Below the pieces are notes generated by a model. The model did no database searches and was not told where the DNA came from. It was given only the letters and a program-made list of their open reading frames with translations. DNA of 64,000 bases, taken from positions 86,084,270 to 86,148,269 of the forward strand of contig JAKGHH010000004.1 of assembly GCA_022828595.1 (NCBI GenBank), given 5' to 3'. Position 1 is the first letter of the stretch; every line of letters begins with the position of its first letter. Positions 32,430 through 44,253 of this stretch are shown here, one piece after another. The stretch comes from Nelumbo lutea (Eukaryota > Streptophyta > Magnoliopsida > Proteales > Nelumbonaceae). Made by a program: the position numbers and the translations under genes.

Positions 32430-32515
32430 CTCACAACACATCCCAACGGTGTATTGAGAACATCTCCCCATGACAAGTATAGGAGATACTTCCAATACAC
32501 TGAGATGTACATGTG
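32430..32515. repeat. Short palindromic repeat (CCAATACAC family), copy 1
   Basis: CCAACGGTGTATTGAGAACATCTC, split here by a short AT spacer from its inverted partner GGAGATACTTCCAATACACTG. The copies at 45567, 51427, 52319 and 53319 share the layout: an inverted repeat around an AT-rich loop of about 15-40 bp. Just upstream (32285-32425) TAGAATGTGCCC is locally repeated. Confidence 0.55.
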
Positions 32516-32603
32516 GGGTGTCAATCTGAACTCACCATGTGGTAACCAACCGAGGGGTGACTCATTGGCATGTTGGCTGATTCATTTTAGAATCAATTCT
32601 TGT

Positions 32604-32807
32604 AGCCAAGGTTTAAAATATCGATATGTCTGATATATCGGTAGGGGCATATTGGACGAATTGATACTATTCAGGGGGTCGGTTTAGGGCTCCTCCACCC
32701 CCTGAACTGGTCTGACCCCCGATATACCCGCTATAGGGGTGTATTGGAGGGGTCTCAGAATGATATGTATCGGCCAGGCTGTGTTGATACTTTGAACATG
32801 GCTTGCA
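32604..32807. repeat. Dispersed repeat with TATCGATA/GGTTTAGGG core, copy 1
   Basis: AAGGTTTAAAATATCGATAT at the left and TTGATACTTTGAACATGG at the right are roughly inverted. The interior carries GGTCGGTTTAGGG and GACCCCCGATATACC. An inverted relative is at 52597-52830 and weaker relatives at 46249-46485 and 61310-61550. It may be a MITE, but the superfamily is not certain. Confidence 0.5.
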
Positions 32808-34591
32808 ACTACCAATTTAGAGAAAAGGGGAGTTATTAGTGGTGTGTGACACCAAACACAAAAAAGAATCACCATGTAACTAACATGTTGATTTGATATG
32901 TCATAAATATTCATTAAATCAAAAGTAGTTGGACTTGTATTTATTTATTTTTTAATCCTGAACGCTGATTTTGTTAAAACAAGACTAAAATTGTAGGTTT
33001 TACTTTACATTTTGAAGACATACATGTTTAATATGTCTCCTATACAAAATTAATATTTAATAAATACCGTAAAATTCTCAAACCCGGTTGGTTCTGGAGC
33101 CGGTTTCCTTTCCACGTGATTTTTTGACCGTCCACTAAGGGTGGTGCAATAATAATAGCTTGAGTTGGCTAGTACCATCGTCATCATATATGCAAGGGAG
33201 CTATAGGAATATGCTTTAATTACCAGAGTTATGACCCGCCAAAAGATGGAGAAGGATCTCTACAATGAAATAATTATTTCTAGTAATTCATTAATTATTT
33301 TTTAAACTGTTTGGCACCACTACTCTCAACCATCTAACCTCCACAGATTTTACCAGAGCATATTATAGAATCTATGATATGTTTGACGTTCATGCTTGTG
33401 CTCGGAACTTGATAGAGTAACCCGTTTTTCTGTATCTAGAACTCCTGGGCTCATAACTCATTAGGTCTTACTACTGGAAATTGTTTTGTTCGGATTAGGA
33501 AGCTTGATTCTGTGCTTGACCGAGTTCTTTAGGAGTTAATTAGGACTAAAATAAGGCCTTCCCACCTCTCAGCTTCCACTAATCACAAGTTCAATTCCAG
33601 TTTCCTTCTTTCAAGTTTCAAATTGGAGTTTAATGGTAAGGCCTCTATTAGGCTGACCACCATAAAGATTAACCTCTCAAGATAGTATTTGGTCTGTACT
33701 GAAGAACACTAGATCCATCATGAAGAACACCAGAGTCTAGTGATAAAAACACCAGAGAGTCCAAACAGAACAAAGACCAAATCATGCATGTTTCTGGCTT
33801 TCTGCTATTGGTGGTTGTGGTGCCGGGTCTTCCGGCCTTGCTTTCTCAGAACCGGCCCCATTGGTTGCTATAATTTAACCTGACAAAGAGTTGATCAAAC
33901 CTACAGGCTACAGCATTGCTGTTCCTTTATCAGGCTTATTATAAAGGTCAAGTTTCACTTTAATGATGATGGCGTGGGCCTTATTATCTCCATTGTTCAT
34001 TTATTATCTTGATGAAAGCTGGTAGAGAGTGATGAGAGCTCCTCGTGCTATCTGGAATGAGATTCCTGCCTATGCAGAGGCTACCATCCAGCCTCAACTG
34101 GCTATAACTGATCCCTTTTATAAAGAGAAGAAAAAAAAAGCTCCATTAACAACCCAAAAGCAGGAACTATGCATGCGCGCATGGTTTGCCTTGTTGTGAG
34201 GGTTTCTAACTTTCCATTACAGAATACAATATTAATTGTAGGCTGTCTGACAATGAATTTTTTGAATTGGGTCTGATCGGTAATAGTAGTTTTTCCCTAA
34301 GAATCAATGAGTAGTGGCTGACTGCAGTGATGGAGAGAAAAGTTGGACAATAGACTTATGGAGGTTCCTTTGGATGCATGGCTAGCTTCACACAAAACTG
34401 AATTTTCTGAGAATAGAATCTGAATGAATGTATACATAGATGATATATATATATATATATAGTTGAGAAATCGATCTGCACAACATCCTTCATAATAAAG
34501 AATCCTCCTTGAATTCGATTATAATTTGTTGAGATAAAAGATATATAATTGGCAAAGTGGCATGCATTTGATGAATTCAAACCTTATAATA
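32808..34591. other. Intergenic, no gene seen
   Basis: AT-rich unique-looking DNA with a (TA)n run at about 34443-34461. Downstream of the DUF868 gene (- strand), it would include that gene's 3' UTR next to 34591. No domain-bearing frame was found. Confidence 0.45.
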
Positions 34592-35569
34592 TTAATCACT
34601 CCTCCATGCATACAACAGTAAAGAGAAACCTCCACTCCCAGAAGACCTTGTGGATGAAGAACAAGAGCTCCTACCTCCGTCACTGCTCTCCTCTGCCCAC
34701 TGCAAGACACTCGAACACGACGGAGAAGGCGATAACGACAGCATCGATGACGAAGATGACATGCTTTTCCTCATCAATTTCTTCTCTGGACCCGCCATCT
34801 CCGGCCACACCCCACCATCTCCCACCTGAAACACAAACACTCCATGGCCACTTCCATCTCTTCGGGACCGAGTGACCCAGTTGAAAACATCCCAATAGAA
34901 TTCGACTTCCGACATTCCAACCAGAATTCGCTCGTTGCCTCTAAAGTTCCAGGCTAATCTCTTCACAACCAAGGCTATCTGACCATCCGCCTTCACTCTC
35001 AACACCCCACCGGCGCATTCGATCACAATTTCATGTTTCGACCCCGAGAACTGAGCTGTAGTAGTAAAACTCCGACGCCCGAATACGTGCTCACGACGAG
35101 ACAGCAGCAACGCAGGCTCGGCGGACGGACACATTTGGACGGCTCCAGTGCGGCGAAGTGCATCGTCTCGGAGGTCGCCGAGGATGAATTCAATGTGGGC
35201 ATTGCATGCAATAGCGACGTAGAAGCCTGAATCAGGCTCGGCCGAGTTCCTGTTGTACTGAGCCCGAGTGAAGTCCCAGTAAAGCTTCACTCTGTGGTAG
35301 TGGTGGCGGTGGCGACTGAGGGAGATGGACTTTGAGCCATGTCGGTTTCGGAAAAATGGGAAGACTGATGGGAGGAGAGAGAGAGTGACGGAGAAGGAAT
35401 CGTTGGCATGGATGGTCAAGGAGTGGGAAAAGAGAGTCTTGAACCAGGTTAATGTTATAAAAGTAGGGGAGTCGGAGAGTTGAGTTTTGTAAACGCAAGT
35501 TATCAGATGTTGTGGCATCTGGGCGTTGAGGGTGAGACTGTCTGGGTTGGTGAAGCAAGAAGGAATCAT
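34592..35569 (-). CDS. DUF868 family protein, intact single exon
   Basis: 325 residues from ATG 35569 to TAA 34592, uninterrupted. DUF868 proteins are a plant-specific family of unknown biochemical function with a beta-rich domain. The conserved N-terminus (MIPSCFTNPDSLTLN, HLITCVYKTQLSDSPTFITL), the KLYWDFTRAQYN block near residue 95, a GFYVAIACNAHIEFILGD segment near 115, a RREHVFGRRSF block, VLRVKADGQIALVVKRLAWN near 193 and VEFYWDVFNWV near 225 are all in the usual order. The C-terminal 70 residues are Ser-rich with MSSSSSMLSLSPSPSCSS and end FSLLLYAWRSD, as in the family. There is no signal peptide or membrane segment. The start gives the family N-terminus exactly. The coding GC content is higher than the surroundings, and overlapping frames are shadows. 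Family assignment is by recognition. Confidence 0.92.
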   Translation of the reverse strand: MIPSCFTNPDSLTLNAQMPQHLITCVYKTQLSDSPTFITLTWFKTLFSHSLTIHANDSFSVTLSLLPSVFPFFRNRHGSKSISLSRHRHHYHRVKLYWDFTRAQYNRNSAEPDSGFYVAIACNAHIEFILGDLRDDALRRTGAVQMCPSAEPALLLSRREHVFGRRSFTTTAQFSGSKHEIVIECAGGVLRVKADGQIALVVKRLAWNFRGNERILVGMSEVEFYWDVFNWVTRSRRDGSGHGVFVFQVGDGGVWPEMAGPEKKLMRKSMSSSSSMLSLSPSPSCSSVLQWAEESSDGGRSSCSSSTRSSGSGGFSLLLYAWRSD

Positions 35570-36394
35570 GATTCCTTACTTGTGCTGATTCTGCTCAAGT
35601 TTATACTTCAAAGGTTATAAATTGAAAGGGGTTTTGGGGTTTCAAGTTTAGAGTTCTTCTCAGAGACGAGTTTGAAGTTTGAACTCATGGGGTGTGTTGA
35701 GTTGAGGTGGTGGGTGTTTTCCATTACTGGTTCTTGACTAGTTGTTCACTGAGAGTAGAGAGATATGATGGTGGTGCTCTAGGGTTTGATATTTGATGAA
35801 TATCTTGGTGTGATCGTGGGTTATACTTATTCTGCTGAGGTTGGTTGTTTGGAGCAGTGGTGGGTGTCTTGGATCCTGCGTAACTGAATGAAAGAGGGCT
35901 ACCTACGTGTGGGTTGTTCAGGGCTTGATTTGCGCCATTGACAGATGGAAAGAGAAGAAAAGTGGAACTAAGAAAAGATTGGTTCAGTTTCTTCTCTCAT
36001 TAATGCCATGAACGTGAGCTGGGCTGCACTGAACCTGGGTCATCTCTCACCTGTTCCGTTTTTGGACCTTTTCCCTTATTGCCTCCTTTAAAAGGAAGAT
36101 GGGGCCTTGGAAAACCACTTTTCTGTAGCCTGTAGGGAACGCTGGTCGCTGCACCATGTGGTATGTGGTGTTGTTTACTACTCTTGAGTCTTGACGAAGA
36201 GAAGAATGACTGAATGAGTGAGCATCCAGGTGGATGTTTTATTTTATCTTAAAGCTTTAAGCAATCAGACTATGTCGGAAGTTTTACAGACAGTAATTAG
36301 TGTTCACAATCGCATGACAATCACATTCTGGCCCGATCGTTTTTTAATCCAACTCTTTTTTAAAATGATTATTAAATTTAGAGCTATCGACTGG
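35570..36394 (-). promoter_or_regulatory. Upstream region of the DUF868 gene
   Basis: Contains the 5' UTR and promoter of the - strand DUF868 gene by position. A TATAAA-like element (TATAAATTG complement) lies near 35615. No conserved regulatory site can be claimed from one sequence. Confidence 0.35.
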
Positions 36395-36787
36395 TAGGGG
36401 TGTCAATGGACTGGTTTTGGATTGGATCCATCCAAGCCAAAATTAATTTGGATGGATTGGACGGATTAACAAGACATTGAATTGTATCATTTCAGACTTA
36501 ATGATTCAGAGTATTTATTGGATTTGACCGGATCTGGCCTATACCATCAGTAATGAATTTTTAATAGATTGGGTTGAGTCCATTAATAGAACATAAGAAT
36601 GTATGGATCAGGTTTAGGTTAAGACCAATCTAAATTAAAATAAATTTGAATAGATTAAATGATCCAGACATTGAATTGGATCGGTCCAAAATATTCATTG
36701 GATTGGAATATTGATGCTGGTCCATTTGTAATTGACTCACATTAGATTGCATCGGATTGGATCAATTTCAGTCCAATTGACACCCTT
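36395..36787. mobile_element. hAT-like MITE
   Basis: TAGGGGTGTCAATGGACTGG at the left and CAGTCCAATTGACACCCTT at the right form the inverted ends. The interior consists of diverged GGATTGGATC-type repeats. The 8-bp flanks (TCGACTGG / GTTGACGA) match poorly, so the duplication is worn or absent. Confidence 0.65.
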
Positions 36788-38060
36788 GTTGACGAGTCAG
36801 TTCTACTCAATAGATTTATCGAATTGATTATATTAGTTCTGGTTCTTTGATTTTATTCTTAGGTTATTACTTACTCCCAATTAAGTCACACTCAAACCTA
36901 TTATTTTTTGGACCAATGGAGGGCTGACTCATTGGTGTATTAATTGGTTTATTCTAGCATTGACGTAAAATCAAATCCCACAACCAACACTTTGAAGAAA
37001 AAAATGTCAGAAGAAGGGCAGGGAATGGCCATTCCAACAGAATGGGAATGAGATTTTGATTCCGCCCCACCAAATAGTTGGAATTCTAATTCTAGACCCT
37101 ATTCCTGTAAAGCAAACATGGCCTTAGCTTTTTTTATTAATTTAATAAATAATATACAAGATAATTTTGATTAAATACACTTGATTTATTAATATATATA
37201 TATATATATATAGTTTATTATTTTACTGCCATTTTTATCAACATTATATTATCAAAATCCAAATTTAGATTACTATTTTATTTAAATAATTATAGCTATC
37301 AATATCTCCATTAATAATCGAGATGTACAGGATGTCCCTTAGCCGACCCCACCCGTTGACGGCCCTAATCAAAATTGTAAGCATTGAAATTTTACCATGT
37401 TATGCCACGCATCAGTCACATCGCAATAATGTGTCACAGACGCATGATGTAAGGCTAACTAATACAAGCTGGGAGGAAAAGTGGAAAACAATTTGTATGT
37501 TTGGTGTTTGGTATTTATACAATTATTCTTTAAGCTGCTTTAATTTGTGTCAGATTAGAACTGGATTAAATAGTGTTCAGGAGGCCAGATATATATGTAT
37601 AAGGGTTGATGTGAAAATGCAGTCCAATTTTGTGCTCCAAACAAACACATCCTTAGATGGTCCTGGAAGGTAGGGCCAAGAATTGCCACCCTTTTTGGAA
37701 CCAATAACAGACAACAACTTTTGAAAATGTGGCTTATGGTGCTTTGAGTTCTGACTTCTGACTTCTGTTCTGAATATCTGTAACTGTAAAGTTTGGATCC
37801 TTTAGAGGACCAACTACATCTCTAATTGAAGACATTTAATGTACATAACTACATACGATCTTGTACAATTTTATTAGTATGTAGTTAGCAGCAATCCATC
37901 GTGTTAACTACTTAGAATCCGTTTGATTTATAGTTGGAATTGAAATGTTTTGGAATTAAAATTGAAATAGTCTATTTTCATAATCTGTTTGGTTCAAATA
38001 AGAATCAGAATGAAAATTGGAATTAGTTGGAATGAGATTGATTTCATTCTCAAGAAATGG
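36788..38060. other. Intergenic, no gene seen
   Basis: AT-rich with a (TA)n run at about 37191-37211. A frame at 37323-37673 has no recognisable domain. 37915-38060 has repeated GGAATTGAAA/GGAATTA blocks that may be a decayed MITE split by the next element. Confidence 0.4.
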
Positions 38061-38818
38061 TAGGGGTGTTCAAATTTGGTTGATAAATAAAAAACCGAAC
38101 AGAACCAAACGAAACCGAATAAGCTAATTCAAGTATTGGTTCGGTTTGGTTTTTGTTTTTCGTTTTCTATAAAAAACCAGTTTTTGATTTTGGTTTGGTT
38201 TGATTGAAATTTTCAATTAAATCGAACTGAACTGATTTGAAAACCGAATTAATGTTGTTATTTAACCAAGTATATTACATATTAATGTTTTATTTAATAT
38301 TTTATGCTAATTAATTATTATATTTCCCAATGAACAATTTGTCAATTCCATTAGGTTTTAGGACCATTCTATATTTTAATTAATTAAAACCTACACTAAT
38401 TATTAATTGTTCACTAGTCATTATATGTTTATTAATCATTAGTTATTTTTGAAAATGGCTAATTGGCCAATTCTCCATTGGCATAGGGCTTTGGTCCTAT
38501 TTTAACTTTTAATTAATAATAGCTAATTAATTAAAACCATTGGGATTTGGGTCATTCTAATTTTTAATTAATAACACTTATTAGATGCTTATATTTTTAT
38601 GTGGAATCAGGGCCCAACCAGACCGAAAACCGAACCGAATTCAATTAAGGTCGGTTTAGTTCTAAAATATAATCTGGTTCGGTTCAGTTAAAGGAAATAA
38701 TAAAATCGACTAGTCGGTTACCCACAGTGACCCGAGATTAAATGGTTACAACCCAACCCGTCAATTAATGGTTGGGTTGGGTGGGTTCCTGGAATGGGTT
38801 GAAAAACTGCCACTCCTA
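38061..38818. mobile_element. Probable hAT-like MITE with CGGTTCGG-type ends
   Basis: Left end TAGGGGTGTTCAAATTTGG, right end TTTTTCAACCCA-complement finishing CCACTCCTA. Sub-terminal AACCGAAC/GGTTCGGTTTGG repeats occur near both ends around an AT-rich middle. The outer 8 bp on each side do not match, so the ends are approximate. Confidence 0.5.
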
Positions 38819-39139
38819 GTCATTTCTTTTTCAATGGAACTAAAATGGTTTTGAGCACACTTAAACCCTAGGGCTGTCAATGTCCAAGTAACATGGGCTT
38901 GGATTGATTCAGTCAAGACCCATTGGATGATCTCAGATCTCCCAGCTTTGGTCTAAATTGGATCAGATCCATACTAAGTAAACACTGCAGCAAGACAGGG
39001 TGAGATCATGTTAGGTGTCTACTAATCAGATAATCAGAAGAGTTCTTCAAGAGGAAAAATGTTGATTTATCAGGTGAACTATTTCTTTAACCCCCAAATT
39101 TTACTCCAAGTGGAGGAGCAGTCACCTTAAATTTCTTTT
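38819..39139. other. Intergenic with another hAT-like end
   Basis: CTAGGGCTGTCAATGTCCAAG at about 38872 looks like one TIR of a further hAT-like MITE. No matching partner was found. No gene. Confidence 0.3.
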
Positions 39140-41340
39140 ATTTTTTTTGCACGAAATCCACCATAATTTAATTCTATCCAGGATAAGCGAGAGCATCAAA
39201 AAGAGAACTAAAACGGTTTCCTACCTTTTTTGCCATTACTCCCAAGAAAGTAATTAAGTGGTTAAAAGTTTCAACCTGGTCCAAACCACAGCAACAACAT
39301 TTAGAAACAAGAGTAATACCTTTCTTAGTAACCAAATCATCCATGGGGAAGCACCATGCATAATTCTTCACATGAAAAAGCAAATGTTATGGGGAACTTA
39401 AGGGGGCATTATTCTACAACTTCAATTGTTTTTTTCTTGTTGCCGTTTGCCCTTCGGGTTTAGTTTTTTCAAATTAGATCATCATCATCATCATCATCAT
39501 CATCATCTTCTTCACTTAAAACAACAATTTGAGTGGTGAGCAATCCACTTGGCATTCTCGGGTATTGGCTCAACACTCTGGAAATTCTAAGAACCATCAT
39601 GGTGAAGCACTTCATAAAAACTTTTAAATCACAAGTCCGTTTCAAAGAAAAGTGGACCATTAATAAGAGCTAGGTTTTTTAAGTAAGGGGATGGGCTTTG
39701 ATTTTATGTATTTTGAAGACATAATCTTAAGCCCAAAGACTATGGACCTTGGAGAAGATTGAATCATGTTTTAAGCCTGAAAACTTTGGAGACGTCAAAA
39801 ATAGACCTAATGACAATGCCACCTTTTTGGATGGGTAATGGGTTTACAAACCTTGTTCCGCCCCACCCAATAAAAATCTTTGACCATACTCATTAGAACC
39901 CCAAAGAAAATTAGCAAACATTTGATAGAGATTATATTGATGACAGCTTTTGGAGAGGGGACAATACTAAGCACCTGGACCACCATACTTTGAAGAACAT
40001 GATCAGCTTACCTCCAAAAGTCAAAACCTTAGCTTTTCAACCATCAATCTTCCTTTTTGATTTTTTTTGGATGATTTGCTTAAAACCTAAGGTTTTATAG
40101 GCACACCAAGGTATGTGAATAGCAAGTGCTTCTGAGTTAATCCTGTGATATTCTTTATCATATTAATGGTGAGAGACCTAACATTTTGAGGGATAATGAA
40201 ACATGAGCTGATAAGTTTTCAAAAACTTTCTCATATGCTGAAATGAATTTCATCAGAATTTTCAAGCCTTTTATCGTGGTGTCATCAACGAAAATGGCCA
40301 AGTGATCATAACACTACCCCATGTGAGAGCACAGAAGCGAATATGATCATTCAAAAAAAAAAAAAAATAGTGTTAAGCCCTTTATTAACGACTTCCTCTG
40401 CAATTATGAAGAGACTGAGTAGTGAGAGAGAGTGGGTCTCCTTGTTTAAGACCCAAGACCCTTTGTACAAGCACTGATGCACAACCAGATCAAGTCAATC
40501 CAAATGTTATTGAAACCAAAACTTTGAAGAACAGTAAGAATGAAATTCGAGTTCAACCTATATAAGGCATTAGCTAGCCATATCCAATTTAAATGTTCTT
40601 CTCTCTACCCTTCTCAGGGGAAATAATCTTAGGGCGAAGAGGTGTCAGTCTATCAAACAAAATTTTTTATAACAGGCCTGAAGTCTACGGAGGTACTAGG
40701 AGCATCTTTATTTGAGATTACTTAAGACAATAAAAGTAGAAGTGTAATATCTTCAAAGGGATTTATTGATTTAATATAAGTTATTAAACAAGTGTGGCTT
40801 TGTCATCTTCAGATATCAAGCGAGGAATAATTTGATAAACATATTGATGATGACTCTCAACCTTACCATTAAGAATGCTTTAGAAATATTCCACCATTTG
40901 CTTTTTAATTTCTTGGGATTGGGTAATTCCCACACCATTATCCATGATTTTGGTAATAGCAGCAAACTTAATTAGAATTAATTTTGATGGAGGTATGAAA
41001 AAACTTTAGTAGTGTTCTGCTCTTCTTCCTTTAACCACTTTTCTCGATCGAGATTTTTGCTTAAACAAAGAGTTCTTCTTGAATGAGAATTTGATGGAGG
41101 TTAGAGTTTTCTTTTTTAAGAATCTGCTGGTTAGACTCAGAGTTAAGCTCAAGAGATTTTTGAGTTTCTCGGTAAGAACATAAAGAGAATTTCCTTGAAT
41201 ATTTACTTGCCAACTGCGGCTAGCAACAATGGTCAAGAATTTAGGGCGTAGCGTCCCCATCCTTTGAACTTTTGATAGATTTAAGACTGAAACACATGCC
41301 AGTATCAATCACCACTAAAAGTGGACAGTGATCTGAGTGT
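39140..41340 (-). pseudogene. LINE-3, decayed L1-like ORF2
   Basis: Read on the - strand the order is that of L1 ORF2. Near 41330-41000 there is an endonuclease end and linker (FFHTSIKIN). Near 40700-40600 are RT fingers, with a sequence reading LTPLLPKII in degraded form. The RT palm with a decayed YADD region lies near 40300-40250 (FVDDTIKGLKILMKF). Near 39390-39170 is a zf-RVT region (WCFPMDDLVTKKGITLVSKC, GLDQVETFNHLI). Every segment is in a different frame with many stops. An (ATC)n microsatellite expanded inside at 39477-39513. Ends are approximate. Confidence 0.6.
39477..39513. repeat. (ATC)n microsatellite
   Basis: About ten ATC units followed by TTC units. On the - strand it would read as a poly-Asp run in a spurious frame. 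Confidence 0.9.
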
Positions 41341-42154
41341 AGCGACTTTAACTACTGAAGCCCAAATCCAAAGGGCAAGGGAAATTTTCTATAACTCACC
41401 ATGTCATTAACTTCACATTAAACAGATTAGCGGGTGTTAATATATTACCTTTTTAACCTTCATAGAAAAATAAAAAATATATACAAAATAAATTAATGGG
41501 CGGTAATATATTACCATTTTAATATTTAGACATGAAAAAAGGGAAAAGTTCAAAAAAATATTTTCAAATATAAAATACATAAAAGCATAAAAATTACAAA
41601 AACTATAAAAATTATAGAAATTTCAAACAAAATAAAAAAATATTTTCAAATTATAGAAACTATAGAAATTGAAAAACAAAATCAGAAAATAAAAATTGTA
41701 GAAAAAACATCAAAAATTATAGAAAAACACAAATTGTAAATAAATAACAAAAATACAGGAAAATTTATAGATTGTAGAAGATATAAAAATGTAAAAAAAA
41801 ATCGGAAATTATAACAAAACACTAAAAATGAAAAAAAAAAGAAAAATGAAACTAAAAAAGACCATTTTTCCTCTAACTCACTATTCAAGGGTAATTTGGT
41901 CATGAAAATTGTTATTTATGCTGACATGGATACCTCTGTTAAGAAGCATTAACGACACACTAAGGGAATGTGAGTTTTGGAAAATAAAAACTTAGTGACA
42001 TTGTGAGTTTTAGATATTTTGAAAAGTTGTGAGTTTAGGAGAAATGTTGAAAACTCATGGTGAGTTTTAGACAATTTCTCTTTATATATATTTATATTGA
42101 AAGAAATGGTTAATGCAATTTATGCCGGCAGAAGGGTGAATTTTAGTTCCATGG
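41341..42154. other. Intergenic, A-rich degenerate tandem-like DNA
   Basis: From about 41520 to 41860 the + strand is a mosaic of AAAATTATAGAAA-like units with no fixed period. No gene was seen. Confidence 0.5.
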
Positions 42155-42858
42155 TGATGTAGTGTGATCTAGCTGCTCCCTTTTGGAGGTGATTTGGCTT
42201 CTAGACGGACGACGGACTGAACATGCAAGGATATCAGAGAACTCGGGGATGCTAACCCGACGAGGTTGCTCCGATGCTTAAGTCAATAGGCTAGTAGCGA
42301 GATAAAATTGCTTTTGAAAGTAGAGAGCTTGAGAGCAGGAAAATCATGCATACCTTGCACCCTTGGGGGGTGGAGCCTTTATATAATGGAGTCATCGCGG
42401 GTTTTGCGAAGTGGTTTCAGGATCCTCATCATGATGAGATCCGTTTTCACATAAGTTGGGAGATAGTGCTGCCAACTGATAGGATTTATCGAGTCCGCCC
42501 GAATCAGTCGGGGGAGATAACGTTGGCTGTTACGCGGCGTGATCCCATGAAGTCCGGGAACCGTCGGAGGGATTTTCGAGATCCTCACAGTGGCACGTCG
42601 GTATCCCCGAGCTGACGCCTTTAAATCCTAAACTGGACTGAGTGTCGATGTGCTTTGGCACCAAAGTGTTCTTGTTGCGATCTGGTACCAAGGTGATCTC
42701 ATTTCGAGGTGACCTTGTCTCGAGGTCACTTTAGCCCGGGGTAGATAGGTACCCGAGATTGTTCTGTTGCAGGCTGGTCATGCTGAGATGTCATCTATTA
42801 GTTAGGTCGCATCCACGTGTCCCCCTATTACGAGGTCAAGCTAAATCACCCTTCATCA
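42155..42858. mobile_element. Probable solo LTR, 704 bp
   Basis: TGATGTAGTG...CTTCATCA (TG...CA) flanked by CATGG (42150-42154) and CCTGG (42859-42863), a 4-of-5 match. The interior is GC-richer than the surroundings, with the phrase CCTTGGGGGGTGGAGCC and a TATATAA at about 42378. A frame at 42346-42615 has no domain. The boundary call is moderate. Confidence 0.5.
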
Positions 42859-42879
42859 CCTGGTAATGCTAATGCTAGG

Positions 42880-43092
42880 TAGGGGTGTAAATTGGATCGT
42901 ATTTGGTCCAATCCAATCCAATATGAATCCATTACAGATGGATCAAGTTCAATTCAATCCAATGAATGCTTTAGGCCAAATTGATTTGGCCTAAATTGAT
43001 CCAGTTCAATATGTCTACTGGTCTTTCCAATCCATCCAAATTGATTTTGACTTGGATGGGTTCCAACTAAAACCGGTCAATTGACATCCCTA
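42880..43092. mobile_element. hAT-like MITE, 213 bp
   Basis: TIRs TAGGGGTGTAAATTGGATCG and CCGGTCAATTGACATCCCTA. The 8-bp flanks ATGCTAGG and GTGTTAGG differ only by two transitions, supporting a genuine target duplication. Confidence 0.78.
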
Positions 43093-44253
43093 GTGTTAGG
43101 GATTTGCGTGAGACCAACTAAATCCAATTTTCCTTCTGCATGGGTTAGGATTGGATTTTCAAGTTGTCAGTTGAGCCTATGTCTGAAACACCAGGCGTGA
43201 CATAAACTTGAACTGGACTCAGATTGAGGCCATAGGTAACCAAAGCCCAAGCCAAGCCAACCCAAACCTGACCCAGACCATGGTCACAGACTCAAAGTAT
43301 ATGGCGAACTCTACCAAATCGGTGTAAAATAGGTGTAATTCAATCATCAAAAACATTAACTATACTTTTATTTTGATTGTTTACTTATAATAATGCAAAA
43401 TATTTGTATGACCAAACCAAAGTCATCTTTACTATTTTACACTCAGAACGATATGTTGGAGAATTAATAACCAGAGAGGTCCCGTAGAAACTGAACTTGG
43501 ACCTAGTCCAGTTAAACCCGTCATACACACTCTGAGAGGATTGCATTCAGCCACACGTCGGGAATTACATCATAGATATTCATGATGTGCGACTGAATGC
43601 CGTTCTCAGGTACGCATGCGATTTTTGCTTTCAGGAGATCCCACTTCATCAGATTGCGATTCCTTAAAAGTAAAAGTGTTTAAAACGTTGCAAGTCCAAC
43701 TACAAATAAGAATAATACCTGGAATGTCGGTTGATACATGCTTCGGATGGAATGATCTCAGACTAAATTGGTAAATTACGGCTTGAAAAATTTTTAAATC
43801 GAACTTGTATGGAAATTTAATCAGATCAAACCATTTTATTACGGTTTGGTGCGATTTTTAATATGGTTTGAGAACTTAGATTATTTTATGATTCTATTAG
43901 GCTTAATTCAAATAGAAAGATCAAATAGTTTTCCCAAAAATTAAAATTTAAAACTTTTATTTTATTATTTTATACATCATATATTCATTTTATATATTTT
44001 GGTTTACGGTTTCATTTGGTTTATGAAATCCAATAAATCAAACCTAAACTGTAAATCATAATTTAAAAAACTACCAAACCACAAATTTGGTTTGGTTTGG
44101 TTCGATTTTACCGTTTGAACGATATAATGAATACTCCTACGTTGATCTGTGCCAACGGTATCAGCTATGGATCACACATGATTAATACATTTGCCTAATT
44201 TTCATTTTTTTTTTTTACTTTCTCTTATCAGTATTATATCAATCATACGATTA
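43093..44253. other. Intergenic, no gene seen
   Basis: Low-complexity AT-rich DNA with GGTTTGGT/AACCAAAC motifs at 43840-44110 that look like further decayed MITE ends. No coding frame was supported. Confidence 0.4.

Noticed and set aside
34549..35230. Several ORFs opposite or out of frame with 34592-35569
   Set aside because: Shadows of the GC-rich DUF868 coding sequence, which has the only family-matching frame.
39469..39660. - strand ORF starting with poly-Asp codons read from the other end
   Set aside because: Product of the (ATC)n microsatellite inside the decayed LINE-3.
42346..42615. 89-codon ORF near 42.4 kb
   Set aside because: Inside the probable solo LTR, with an equally long antisense frame and no domain.
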